Of a stretch of 64,000 nt of DNA, positions 16,985-24,835 are shown in pieces; the stretch's first letter is position 1, and every line of letters starts with the position of its first letter. The position numbers and the translations under genes are program-made. Below the pieces are notes generated by a model. That model worked only from the letters and a program-made list of their open reading frames with translations. It was not told where the DNA came from and made no database searches. This DNA comes from an uncultured Kiritimatiellota bacterium (GTDB lineage Bacteria; Verrucomicrobiota; Kiritimatiellia; RFP12; UBA1067). The stretch is from assembly GCA_934667425.1 (NCBI GenBank), contig CAKULV010000001.1, positions 186,001-250,000 on the forward strand. The letters are read 5' to 3'.

Positions 16985-18280
16985 ATGAGCGACAGAAAGT
17001 ACCACATTGAGACGTTGGCGGTCCATGCCGGACAGGGCGTGCACGGGGATCCCGCCACTTATGCGAGGGCAGTGCCGGTATATCGCACCACGGCCTACAA
17101 CTTCCGCGACTCCAGGCACGGCGCAGACCTTTTCGGGCTCAGGGAGCTCGGCAACATATACGCCCGGCTGATGAACCCTACGAACGACGTTCTCGAGAAG
17201 CGCCTTGCGGCGCTCGAGGGCGGCGCGGCGGCGAAGACGCTGGCCTCCGGGACGGCGGCGATATACTTCACGGTCACGAACATAGCGAAGGCCGGGGACG
17301 AGATCGTCGCGGCCGAGAACCTGTACGGCGGCACGTTCTCGCAGTTCGACACGATTCTGCCGAATGCCGGGATCACGGCGAGGTTCACGCCGGTGAACGA
17401 CTTCGCCGCGGTCGAGGCGGCAATCAACGGGAAGACGAGGCTCATCTTCATCGAGGCGGTCGGGAACCCGGCGCTTGACATCGCCGACATAGAGGGGTAC
17501 GCGGCGATCGCGAGGCGCCACCGCCTGCCGCTCGTCGTCGATTCCACGTTCACGCCTCCGACCATCCTGCGTCCGATCGAGCATGGCGCGGATCTGGTGA
17601 TACATTCGCTTTCCAAGTGGATCGGGGGGCATGGCGCGGGCATCGGCGGCGTAGTGGTGGATGCGGGGAAGTTCGACTGGACCGACCCGAAGTTCTCCCT
17701 CTACAACGAACCCGACCGCGGCTACCACGGGCTGCGCTTTGCGCACGACCTGCCGGAGGCGCTGAGTCCCGTCGCGTTCACGATACGGCTTCTCACCGTC
17801 GGTGTGCGCAACCAGGGCCCGACGCTCGCGCCTGATGCGGCGTGGCTGTTCCTGCAGGGCGTGGAGTCCCTTCCGTTGCGCACGGCCCGGCATTGCGAGA
17901 ATGCGCTTGCGGTGGCGAAATACCTGCAGGGCCACCCGAAGGTCGCGTGGGTACGCTACCCTTCGCTTACGCAGCCGGAACTCGCGGCGAAGTACCTGCC
18001 GAACGGCGCGGGCGGCGTGGTGGTGTTCGGCGTGAAGGGCGGGGCCGACGAGGCGAGGCGTTTTGCCGACGCCGCGAACGGCGAGGTCTTCTCGCTCCTC
18101 GCGAACGTTGGGGATGCCAAGAGCCTCATAATCCATCCGGCGTCGACGACGCACTCTCAGCTGTCGGAAGAGGATCTTCGCAAGTGTGGAATATCGCCCG
18201 AAATGATCCGGCTCTCGATAGGCATTGAGCATATCGACGACATCATTGGTGCGCTTGACGAAGCGTTCGCGCACATCTGA
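16985..18280 (+). CDS. metY: O-acetylhomoserine (thiol)-lyase
   Basis: PLP enzyme of the Cys/Met metabolism family that makes homocysteine from O-acetylhomoserine and sulfide. 431 residues from ATG 16985, preceded by AAAGGAG. The Schiff-base lysine is Lys211 in HSLSKWIGGHG; YARLMNPTNDVLEKRLAALEGG (60-80) and the ASGTAAI motif fit. The length of about 430 and the insertion after NPALDIADI favour MetY over MetB/MetC (about 380-400). With cysK 400 nt downstream it makes a sulfide-assimilation pair. Confidence 0.93.
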   Translation: MSDRKYHIETLAVHAGQGVHGDPATYARAVPVYRTTAYNFRDSRHGADLFGLRELGNIYARLMNPTNDVLEKRLAALEGGAAAKTLASGTAAIYFTVTNIAKAGDEIVAAENLYGGTFSQFDTILPNAGITARFTPVNDFAAVEAAINGKTRLIFIEAVGNPALDIADIEGYAAIARRHRLPLVVDSTFTPPTILRPIEHGADLVIHSLSKWIGGHGAGIGGVVVDAGKFDWTDPKFSLYNEPDRGYHGLRFAHDLPEALSPVAFTIRLLTVGVRNQGPTLAPDAAWLFLQGVESLPLRTARHCENALAVAKYLQGHPKVAWVRYPSLTQPELAAKYLPNGAGGVVVFGVKGGADEARRFADAANGEVFSLLANVGDAKSLIIHPASTTHSQLSEEDLRKCGISPEMIRLSIGIEHIDDIIGALDEAFAHI

Positions 18281-18357
18281 CCGGACTGACAATCGCGCAG
18301 AAATGCCGCGGCAAGGGGCTGCGGCGCAGCAAAACCAAGATCCTGGAGGATCTACAG

Positions 18358-18624
18358 ATGAACTATATCTACGAAGAACTGTCAAAGGGATCGATTGCGC
18401 TCTTCGCAATCGCAAGCGTTGCGGCGACCGCGAATGGCGGAGTGCCGCTGAACAACCTGCAGGGCACGGGCGGCATTGCGTTCAACCCGCTGGCGTACAC
18501 GGCCGGGTCGCCGTGGGACGGAGGCGACTCGAATGCGCTGAACAAAGTGGTCTCGAAGCCGCAGGTTGGGGCGTGGTACGTCAACCTCAATGGCGCGGTG
18601 TTCTCGATCCAGTACCAGTTCTGA
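18358..18624 (+). CDS. Small exported protein between metY and cysK, unknown function
   Basis: 88 residues from ATG 18358, with GGAGGATCT upstream as ribosome site. A hydrophobic stretch (SIALFAIASVAATA, about residues 11-24) looks like a signal peptide with cleavage after ATA. The mature part (GGVPLNNLQGTGGIAFNPLAY...) is Gly/Asn-rich and ends in Phe (VFSIQYQF), as in outer-membrane beta-barrel C-termini. It may be a shortened barrel protein in which the middle has been lost. I do not recognise the family. Real coding status is supported by the ribosome site and signal peptide only. Confidence 0.55.
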   Translation: MNYIYEELSKGSIALFAIASVAATANGGVPLNNLQGTGGIAFNPLAYTAGSPWDGGDSNALNKVVSKPQVGAWYVNLNGAVFSIQYQF

Positions 18625-18645
18625 ACCAAACTTAACCTGAAAGTG

Positions 18646-18651
18646 TATAAT
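18646..18651 (+). promoter_or_regulatory. -10 box of cysK
   Basis: TATAAT at 18646-18651, no strong -35 box. The AAGGAGG ribosome site lies between it and the cysK ATG at 18680. Confidence 0.55.
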
Positions 18652-18679
18652 ACGTAAAAGCAAATCAAGGAGGATAGTC

Positions 18680-19603
18680 ATGAGCAAGACAGCAAGGAAC
18701 ATTTTGGAGCGCATAGGCGGAACGCCTTTGGTGGAGATATCCGGCAAGGTGAACAAGGGGCAGGCGCGGGTGCTTGCGAAGGTAGAGTTCTTCAACCCTG
18801 GAGGGAGCGTCAAGGACCGGATCGCCCTGGCGATGGTCGAGGCGGCGGAGAAGTCCGGCGTACTCAAGCCTGGCGCGACGATAATCGAGCCGACAAGCGG
18901 GAACACGGGAGTGGGGCTCGCCCTCGTGAGCGCGGTAAAGGGTTATCACCTGATACTCACGATGCCCGAGACCATGAGCATCGAGCGCCGCAAGCTTGCG
19001 GCGGCATACGGGGCGGAGATCGTCCTCACGCCCGGCGCGAACGGGATGAAGGGCGCGATAGCGAAAGCCAATGAGCTTCGCAATGCGACGCCCGGCGCCG
19101 TGATCCTGCAGCAGTTCGAGAATCCGGCGAACCCGGCGAAGCACGAGGCTGCCACCGGCCCTGAGATATGGAACGACACCGATGGTGATGTCGCGGCGTT
19201 CGTCGCCGGAGTCGGCACCGGCGGGACGCTGACCGGCGTGGGGAGGTTCCTCAAGTCGAAGAACGCGGCCGTAAAGGTGTTCGCGGTAGAGCCCGACACC
19301 TCGGCGGTGCTTTCGGGAGAGCCGTCGGGTCCGCACAAGATACAGGGCATCGGGGCCGGATTCATCCCGAAGACGCTCGACACGTCGGTCTACGATGAAA
19401 TCATAAAGGTGTCGGCCGCGGATGCCGGATCGACGGCCCGTGCCGCTGCGGCAAAGGAGGGCCTGCTCGTCGGGATATCGTCCGGCGCTGCGCTTTGGGC
19501 GGCATTGGAACTCTCTAAGCGTCCGGAATTCGCGGGCAAGACCATCGTCGCGCTCCTGCCGGATACGGGCGAGCGGTATCTCTCGACGTGGCTCTTCGAG
19601 TGA
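18680..19603 (+). CDS. cysK: Cysteine synthase A (O-acetylserine sulfhydrylase)
   Basis: PLP enzyme making cysteine from O-acetylserine and sulfide. 307 residues. Lys45 in NPGGSVKDRIAL is the PLP lysine; PTSGNTGVGLA and the GVGTGGTLTGVGRFLK phosphate-binding loop are intact, as is GISSGAALWAA. C-terminal TGERYLST is standard. Preceded by AAGGAGG. Convergent with rex, with a shared hairpin between the two stops. Confidence 0.96.
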   Translation: MSKTARNILERIGGTPLVEISGKVNKGQARVLAKVEFFNPGGSVKDRIALAMVEAAEKSGVLKPGATIIEPTSGNTGVGLALVSAVKGYHLILTMPETMSIERRKLAAAYGAEIVLTPGANGMKGAIAKANELRNATPGAVILQQFENPANPAKHEAATGPEIWNDTDGDVAAFVAGVGTGGTLTGVGRFLKSKNAAVKVFAVEPDTSAVLSGEPSGPHKIQGIGAGFIPKTLDTSVYDEIIKVSAADAGSTARAAAAKEGLLVGISSGAALWAALELSKRPEFAGKTIVALLPDTGERYLSTWLFE

Positions 19604-19638
19604 TCCGGGGCAACCTGCCTAAGCCAATGGAGCAGGAT

Positions 19639-19666
19639 GGGAGGCGCATCGGAAGATGCGTCTCCC
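19639..19666. terminator. Hairpin between convergent cysK and rex
   Basis: GGGAGGCGCATC (19639-19650), loop GGAA, GATGCGTCTCCC (19655-19666): a 12-bp stem with one G-U pair on the + transcript. No long T run follows on either strand, so it may end transcripts weakly or stabilise 3' ends. Confidence 0.6.
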
Positions 19667-19668
19667 GT

Positions 19669-20307
19669 TCATGCGTTTCTGGCGATCGCGTGCGACAGCA
19701 CTGCAAGCGGCTGCGCAAGATCCACGTTCTGCACGATCACGCCTTTGGGCACGGAAAGCTGGACGGCGGTGAAGTTGAGTATCCCCTTGATCTTGGCGTC
19801 GACGAGCTCGTCGGCGCAGTCCTGCGCAGCCGCGCTCGGTACGGCAAGGATGGCGAGCTTTATCTTCAGCTGGCGGACGAGGCGCTTGAGATCCTCCATC
19901 GGGTGCACCTTCACGCCGTGTATGGACGTCATCTGGAGACGCTTGTCGGCGTCGAACGCCACGGCCACGGACAGGTTCTGCTCCTCGAATCCGGAGTAGC
20001 CCAGGAGTGCGCTGCCGAGGGACCCCACTCCTATGAGCGCGGCATCCGTTGCGCTATCCCATCCGAGCGCGCGGTTTATGGCCTCGCTCAGCTCCTTTGC
20101 TGGATAGCCTCTGCGGGGCCTTCCGGGAACTCCCGCCATCGCAAGGTCCTTCCTCGTAAGGACGGTGTCGAGGCCGAGCCTTTCCGCGAGCGCGTAGCTT
20201 GAGATGAACAATTCACCTTCGGCCATCAGCTTGTTGATGGTGCGCAGGTATATCGGGTATCGCCGTATCGTAGGCAATGGCAACGAATTACTCTCTACAA
20301 TGTCCAT
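19669..20307 (-). CDS. rex: Redox-sensing transcriptional repressor Rex
   Basis: DNA-binding repressor that senses the NADH/NAD+ ratio. 212 residues from the ATG at 20307. N-terminal winged helix (LPTIRRYPIYLRTINKL...ERLGLDTVLTRKDLAMAG) begins with the PTIxRLPxY-like signature of Rex; the Rossmann motif LIGVGSLGSALLGY follows. An in-frame ATG at 20316 overlaps the -10 box TATAAT (20320-20315) and cannot be on the message if that box is used; the ATG at 20307 sits exactly 7 nt after it, so the transcript is predicted to be leaderless. Confidence 0.93.
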   Translation of the reverse strand: MDIVESNSLPLPTIRRYPIYLRTINKLMAEGELFISSYALAERLGLDTVLTRKDLAMAGVPGRPRRGYPAKELSEAINRALGWDSATDAALIGVGSLGSALLGYSGFEEQNLSVAVAFDADKRLQMTSIHGVKVHPMEDLKRLVRQLKIKLAILAVPSAAAQDCADELVDAKIKGILNFTAVQLSVPKGVIVQNVDLAQPLAVLSHAIARNA

Positions 20308-20320
20308 GTTGCCCATTATA
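20305..20320 (-). promoter_or_regulatory. Leaderless-type promoter of rex
   Basis: TATAAT at 20320-20315 (minus strand), 7-nt gap GGGCAAC, then ATG at 20307-20305. No ribosome site is present between them. Confidence 0.65.
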
Positions 20321-20381
20321 GCACAATAGCGGCGATTTGAAGTTCTGCAAATTCGCATGACAAATCAATGTCCTTTTGTGG

Positions 20382-20387
20382 TATACT
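20382..20387 (+). promoter_or_regulatory. -10 box of the tRNA-Ser gene
   Basis: TATACT at 20382-20387 lies 31 nt before the tRNA; ATGACA around 20357-20362 may be a -35 box with a long spacer. Confidence 0.5.
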
Positions 20388-20418
20388 TTCCTCTCATTCC
20401 GTTTCGGAATATTGTCTG

Positions 20419-20506
20419 GGAGAGGTGGCGGAGCGGTCGATCGCGGCGGTCTTGAAAACCGTTGTCCCGCAAGGGACCGGGGGTTCGAATCCCTCCCTCT
20501 CCGCCA
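20419..20506 (+). tRNA. tRNA-Ser (anticodon UGA)
   Basis: Acceptor arm GGAGAGG (20419-20425) pairs with CCTCTCC (20496-20502), followed by discriminator G and an encoded CCA (20504-20506). The anticodon loop CTTGAAA (20451-20457) carries TGA at 20453-20455. The long variable arm (TGTCCC-GCAA-GGGACC) is typical of serine tRNAs, and the T-loop GGTTCGAATCC is canonical. Confidence 0.97.
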
Positions 20507-20682
20507 TTGTTTTGGCGCACAGAGAGCCGGTTGTCCGGTCTCTTTCATATACGGGAATCGCCCGATTGTCTGGGCTTTGTCGATGCGACCGTCGTTCGGC
20601 GCGCGAAAGGCGAAAGTGATATAATGCCTCCTGTCGATTCGTATGTACGGCAAGAGACAGTCATCTTAAAAGATCGAGATTG

Positions 20683-20698
20683 GATAATGGGCCGCATG
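20683..20698 (+). promoter_or_regulatory. Possible leaderless-type promoter of the downstream regulator
   Basis: GATAAT (20683-20688), 7 nt, ATG (20696). A better TATAAT lies at 20620-20625, so a 5' leader of about 64 nt is an alternative, but no Shine-Dalgarno sequence precedes the ATG in either case. Confidence 0.4.
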
Positions 20699-21781
20699 GT
20701 GAAATTCCCACTTGCAGTGGATCGTGACGCCAACATGGCGCTTGGCGAGCAGCTTTTCAGGAAGCTGAAGGAGGCCATCGTGCGTGGCATTTACAAGCCC
20801 GGCGAGCATTTGCCATGCCTGCGCGAACTCGCAGAGGCGGGAGGCGTGAGCGAGAAGGCCGCAAGGCAAGCGCTCGCGCGGCTGGCGCACATCGGCTGGT
20901 GCGACTCTAAGCGCGGTGCGCGCTCCGTCGTCGTCGATCGCGGCAAGGATCGGCGCGGCCGTGTCCTTTTCTTCAACGCGGAGACGGGGCTTGGCTTCCA
21001 TGCGTCCCGCCTTGTCGGTGCGCTCAGGTCGCGGCTACTGAAGGCGGACTATCGCCTCACGGCGATCTCCGCCGATGACTTGCGGAAAGATGGCTCAAGC
21101 AGTCTTCTCTCCGAGACGCTGAAGGAACATTGGGATCTCGTCATTGAATTCGGCAGACGCCTCGGTGCGAGGAGGGCGATAGAGGACGCAGGATGGCCGT
21201 TCATCGTCCTTGGCGACGGCGGCAAGTGCATCCCGTCAAGGGCGGTGAATTGTGTGGGACAGATAGAGCTTCGCAATGGGTTGGCTGTCCCGCACTTTGT
21301 CCGCGCTTGCGCACAGAAGGGAGTTCGTTCGGCCATTCAGTTCATTTACGATGAGGGTGGATTTGACGCAACGGAAGCACTTGCGGTGTCGGATATTAAA
21401 TGTGAAACGATCCGCATCCCACGTTCACGCAATCCCTTCGGAATGTACAGCGGCTCGTTTGCGGCGATGAATAGCCTGCTTGTTCTGGCAGGACATAACG
21501 GCTTGCCGGATGTATTCCTTTTTACTGATGACCACCTTGCCCATGGCGGACTTCTGGCGTTGATGGCCCATGGTGTGCGCATCCCAGATGATGTCAGGGT
21601 TGTCACGCACGCTAACCGGGGGCTTGGGCCGTTCTGGATCAAGCCCTTGACGAGACTGGAGATGGACCCTGTCGCGCAGGGCGAAGCCATCGCGCATACC
21701 GTTCTCGAATATTTCCAGGAAGGGCGATTCCCTGAAGGCCTCTGCCTCGGCTCAAGGTGGTGTCTCGGCGAGACATTTTAA
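20696..21781 (+). CDS. GntR-type winged-helix regulator with LacI-like sugar-sensing domain
   Basis: 361 residues from ATG 20696; the open frame upstream runs through the tRNA and is shadow. Residues about 15-75 are a GntR winged helix (ALGEQLFRKLKEAIVRGIYKPGEHLPCLRELAEAGGVSEKAARQALARL). The rest resembles a LacI/periplasmic-binding sensor with DVFLFTDDHLAHGGLLALMAHGVRIPDDVRVV, as in regulators of the AraR/GntR-LacI hybrid type. It is followed by two secreted glycan-related genes and by a palindrome placed in their promoter, so it probably controls them. The effector is unknown but likely a sugar. Confidence 0.82.
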   Translation: MVKFPLAVDRDANMALGEQLFRKLKEAIVRGIYKPGEHLPCLRELAEAGGVSEKAARQALARLAHIGWCDSKRGARSVVVDRGKDRRGRVLFFNAETGLGFHASRLVGALRSRLLKADYRLTAISADDLRKDGSSSLLSETLKEHWDLVIEFGRRLGARRAIEDAGWPFIVLGDGGKCIPSRAVNCVGQIELRNGLAVPHFVRACAQKGVRSAIQFIYDEGGFDATEALAVSDIKCETIRIPRSRNPFGMYSGSFAAMNSLLVLAGHNGLPDVFLFTDDHLAHGGLLALMAHGVRIPDDVRVVTHANRGLGPFWIKPLTRLEMDPVAQGEAIAHTVLEYFQEGRFPEGLCLGSRWCLGETF

Positions 21782-21818
21782 ACTTCGTACCTCCTTCGCA
21801 CCTTTTGCACGATTCCGC

Positions 21819-21848
21819 TTGCCTTTTTGAAAAACGTTTTGCTATTTT
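21819..21848 (+). promoter_or_regulatory. Promoter with operator-like palindrome before the surface protein/GH71 genes
   Basis: TTGCCT (21819-21824), 18-nt spacer, TATTTT (21843-21848). Inside the spacer lies AAAACGTTTT (21831-21840), a palindrome with a central CG as in LacI-family operators. Blocking this site would repress the two downstream genes. Confidence 0.5.
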
Positions 21849-21925
21849 CTGCCCAGATGTGCAAATGAGGATGTTTTTGCCACGTAAACAAGCCTATGCA
21901 ATACAAGACATCGAAAGGAACGGTC

Positions 21926-24823
21926 ATGAGAACGTCTGTCCACGTGTATGCGACTTTTTGCGGAAGTCGGTGGGAAAATAATGTTACCCTACCCCCTGCA
22001 AAATCTGGGAGAAAGTCCGGGATGACGGCGGGCCTCTTCGCCGTGGTGGCTGTGCTGACGGGGCTCTCGTCGCGGGGCGCCGACTTCTACCTGAAGCCTG
22101 AGGCGGTGGACTGGTCGAAGCCAGCGAGCTTCACGCTGGACGCCGCTGGAGTGGTTGGGGCCACGACTGTGCCGGGGGCAGACGACACCGTGAAGATCAC
22201 GTCCGACTATCAGGTGACGTTTACGTCTGGCAGTTCCTCGTTCGCCGTCGCCGCCAACGTCAAGTCGATCAGCTTCGAGAACGGCAAGTCGGTTTCGCTT
22301 GTTGTCGATGTCCCGGATGCGGCGACGGTGGCGGACTTCAACAGCTCGGTCTTTCGCGATCCGTTCGACAACTGGTCATACCGCTTCTGCACGTTGGTCA
22401 AGACGGGTGCGGGGACGCTCAACCTCAACGGCGTGGGCCGTCAGCTGCGCGGCACGGCCTCGTGGGACTACTACTGCCGGCTGAAGGTCGAGGGCGGTAC
22501 GCTCCGCCTTCAGCCGGACACGGCGTTGACGGGCACGCAGACATATGTCGGGACGCTGGCCGTGGCGGGGGGCGCGAGCTTCGTCTTGAGCGGCGCGGAA
22601 GGGAAGTCGATTACGACGGCCGTGCGCGGCCTTTCGGGTGCGGGGCTGATCACGAACGAATACGCGCAGACGGCCGGCCTCAACCTGATGGTCATCATCA
22701 AGGCGGACGCGGGCGACTTTTCAGGGCGGTTCGCAGGCATCCTTTCGCTTTTGCTGAGCGGCCCCGTCACGCTGTCGGGCGCATTGTCCGCGAACGGCGG
22801 CTCGAATCCGTCGATTTATGCCTCTGGCATTCTGGATGCCACGATGGGCGTGACGGAAGTCGCGTCGCTGGGCCGGCGCGGAGGCCCGTCTTCCCTCGGC
22901 GTCAACGACATCAACATCGGGCAGAACGGTGGTGCGCTTCGCTACCTCGGCACGGGTGAGACGACTGACAAGGCGTTCACCTTCTATGGCAACGCGGAGG
23001 CCGGCAAGTTCGCGGCGGTGCTTGACGCTGGGGCGACGGGCGGAATCGTGTTCGCCGAGCAAGGCGGCGCGGAGACTGTCTGGACGGGTGCGGGCGCCCA
23101 CAGCCAGCGCGTCACGCTGACGGGTTCGAACGCGGTGCCGTGCCGTGTGCAAGTCCCGGTCGTCGGCTGGAAGTCGAGCAACGGAGCGGCGCGGTCGCTG
23201 CACATCCGCAAGGCGGGTGCTGGCATCTGGTCGTTCGAGGGCGCGGCCGATCAGTCGTCCAACGCGGGCGGCCTTACGGTCGCGGACGGCACGCTCCGGT
23301 TCTCGTCGATCGCCGAGAAGGGCGTGGCATCGGCCTTGGGCACGGCGGCGCATCCGACGGCCTATGTCGAGACGGTGGCCGACCTGTCCGAGCTTGAGGC
23401 GGAAGTCGATTACGCCTTCACGCTGGGCGGCGGAACGGCGGACGGGAAGGGCATGCTCGAATACACGGGCGCGGCGGATGCGTCGTGCCGGACGCGTCCA
23501 GCTGTGATGGCCGGACGCGGCGGCTTCTCCAACGCCGGCGCGGGCGTCCTGTCGCTGGCGGGCGTCACTTCGCGTGATGCGGGGTCGTCGAACACGCTCC
23601 ATCTGGACGGCACCAACGATGGCGACAACCAGCTGGCGGACGTGACGAACGGTGTCGGCCGCATCGACGTCGTGAAGGAGGGGCGCGGCACGTGGCGCCT
23701 GACGGGAAAGACGGATGTCGGCTCGGTGGCGGTGAGGGGCGGTGTGCTGATTGTCGACAACCAGCCCGATTTCAAGTGGTTCAGGCTGACCTGCCAGGAG
23801 ACGCTGGGCAAGGGCGCCCATTTCCCCCAGCTCCAGGAAGTCGCGCTGTTCTCCGCCGACGGCGTGCGTCGCAACCTCGGCATGCGCTACCGCGAGCCAG
23901 AAACCATCCAGACGAACGGCATCGATCGTGGCTACAACAGCCGTTGCGTGTTCGCGAACGGGGCGTATGCATTGGCGCCGGGCGAGGCCGCCTATGGTGA
24001 CGAGACTTCCGTTTCCGTCCATTACACGGCGGGCAGCGTGTCGGACGCCTTTCCGTTCGGCAACCAGTACCGCGACTTGAACTGCCTGTTCGACGGCGGC
24101 TGGAACGAGTCCGAGGCCGACGGCCTCGTCACGCGGGCCGGCTGGTGGCTGTCCACGTATCGGACGTATTCCGGGAAGCCCGTCCTCGCGAAGCCGGCGA
24201 CGTGGCTGCCGATCGTGATGCGCGTCGCCGACGAGTCGCCGCGCATCACGTCCATCGACCTCGTGGCACCGACGGGTGCGGCGAAGGAATCGGAGGTGAC
24301 CGCCTGGAAGCTCGAAGGCAGTGCCGACGGACGGAACTGGGAAGAGGTCGTCACGTCTGCGGACGGGACGGGCGAATCCCATCACGCGAGCGTGGCGCGC
24401 TGGTACAGCGACTGGAGCGAATTCACGAACGGAGTTGAGGAGAACCGTGCCGGCAAGGGATTTGCGTTTGCCGGCTATCCCATGGGCGACGCGACGAAGG
24501 CGTCGTTCGACGGGACGCTCGCGCTTGCGGGCGGCGGCACGTTCCGTGTGAACGGCCAGCCGCTCGCCGTCTCGTCGCTGACGCTGGACGCGACAGACGG
24601 CGGCTCGATCGAAGGTGTCACGTTCGCCGAGTCGGGCACGCTCAATCTCGTCAACCTTCCGCCGTCGCGCGAAATCCGCATTCCGGGGCATCTAGCGTCG
24701 TCGGACGCCTTGGCGAACTGGGAGGTGCGCATTGACGGAAAGCCGAACGCGCGGTGGTCGGTGTCCGTGCAGGACGGACAGGTGTCGTTGTTCAAGAAGG
24801 GTTTTGCCGTCATCATTCGGTAA
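21926..24823 (+). CDS. Secreted beta-strand-repeat surface protein with discoidin-like domain
   Basis: 965 residues from ATG 21926 (AAAGGA at 21913-21918); ATG 22021 is a second candidate that puts the signal peptide (MTAGLFAVVAVLTGLSSRGA) at the very N-terminus. The first 600 residues are Gly/Ala/Thr-rich with recurring GAGTLNLNG, GGTLRL, GGVLIVDN units, as in autotransporter-associated beta-strand passengers (beta-helix). From about 620, FKWFRLTCQETLGKGAHFPQLQEVALFSADG and VTAWKLEGSADGRNWEEV match the sheet pattern of F5/8-type-C carbohydrate-binding domains. It ends without an evident barrel domain. Followed 12 nt later by a GH71-like gene. Probable role: glycan binding at the cell surface. 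Confidence 0.75.
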   Translation: MRTSVHVYATFCGSRWENNVTLPPAKSGRKSGMTAGLFAVVAVLTGLSSRGADFYLKPEAVDWSKPASFTLDAAGVVGATTVPGADDTVKITSDYQVTFTSGSSSFAVAANVKSISFENGKSVSLVVDVPDAATVADFNSSVFRDPFDNWSYRFCTLVKTGAGTLNLNGVGRQLRGTASWDYYCRLKVEGGTLRLQPDTALTGTQTYVGTLAVAGGASFVLSGAEGKSITTAVRGLSGAGLITNEYAQTAGLNLMVIIKADAGDFSGRFAGILSLLLSGPVTLSGALSANGGSNPSIYASGILDATMGVTEVASLGRRGGPSSLGVNDINIGQNGGALRYLGTGETTDKAFTFYGNAEAGKFAAVLDAGATGGIVFAEQGGAETVWTGAGAHSQRVTLTGSNAVPCRVQVPVVGWKSSNGAARSLHIRKAGAGIWSFEGAADQSSNAGGLTVADGTLRFSSIAEKGVASALGTAAHPTAYVETVADLSELEAEVDYAFTLGGGTADGKGMLEYTGAADASCRTRPAVMAGRGGFSNAGAGVLSLAGVTSRDAGSSNTLHLDGTNDGDNQLADVTNGVGRIDVVKEGRGTWRLTGKTDVGSVAVRGGVLIVDNQPDFKWFRLTCQETLGKGAHFPQLQEVALFSADGVRRNLGMRYREPETIQTNGIDRGYNSRCVFANGAYALAPGEAAYGDETSVSVHYTAGSVSDAFPFGNQYRDLNCLFDGGWNESEADGLVTRAGWWLSTYRTYSGKPVLAKPATWLPIVMRVADESPRITSIDLVAPTGAAKESEVTAWKLEGSADGRNWEEVVTSADGTGESHHASVARWYSDWSEFTNGVEENRAGKGFAFAGYPMGDATKASFDGTLALAGGGTFRVNGQPLAVSSLTLDATDGGSIEGVTFAESGTLNLVNLPPSREIRIPGHLASSDALANWEVRIDGKPNARWSVSVQDGQVSLFKKGFAVIIR

Positions 24824-24835
24824 TTCGCAGGACGC

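Noticed and set aside
20462..20695. Start of the regulator gene within or next to tRNA-Ser
   Set aside because: The open frame covers the tRNA; the helix-turn-helix begins after ATG 20696, so upstream codons are shadow.
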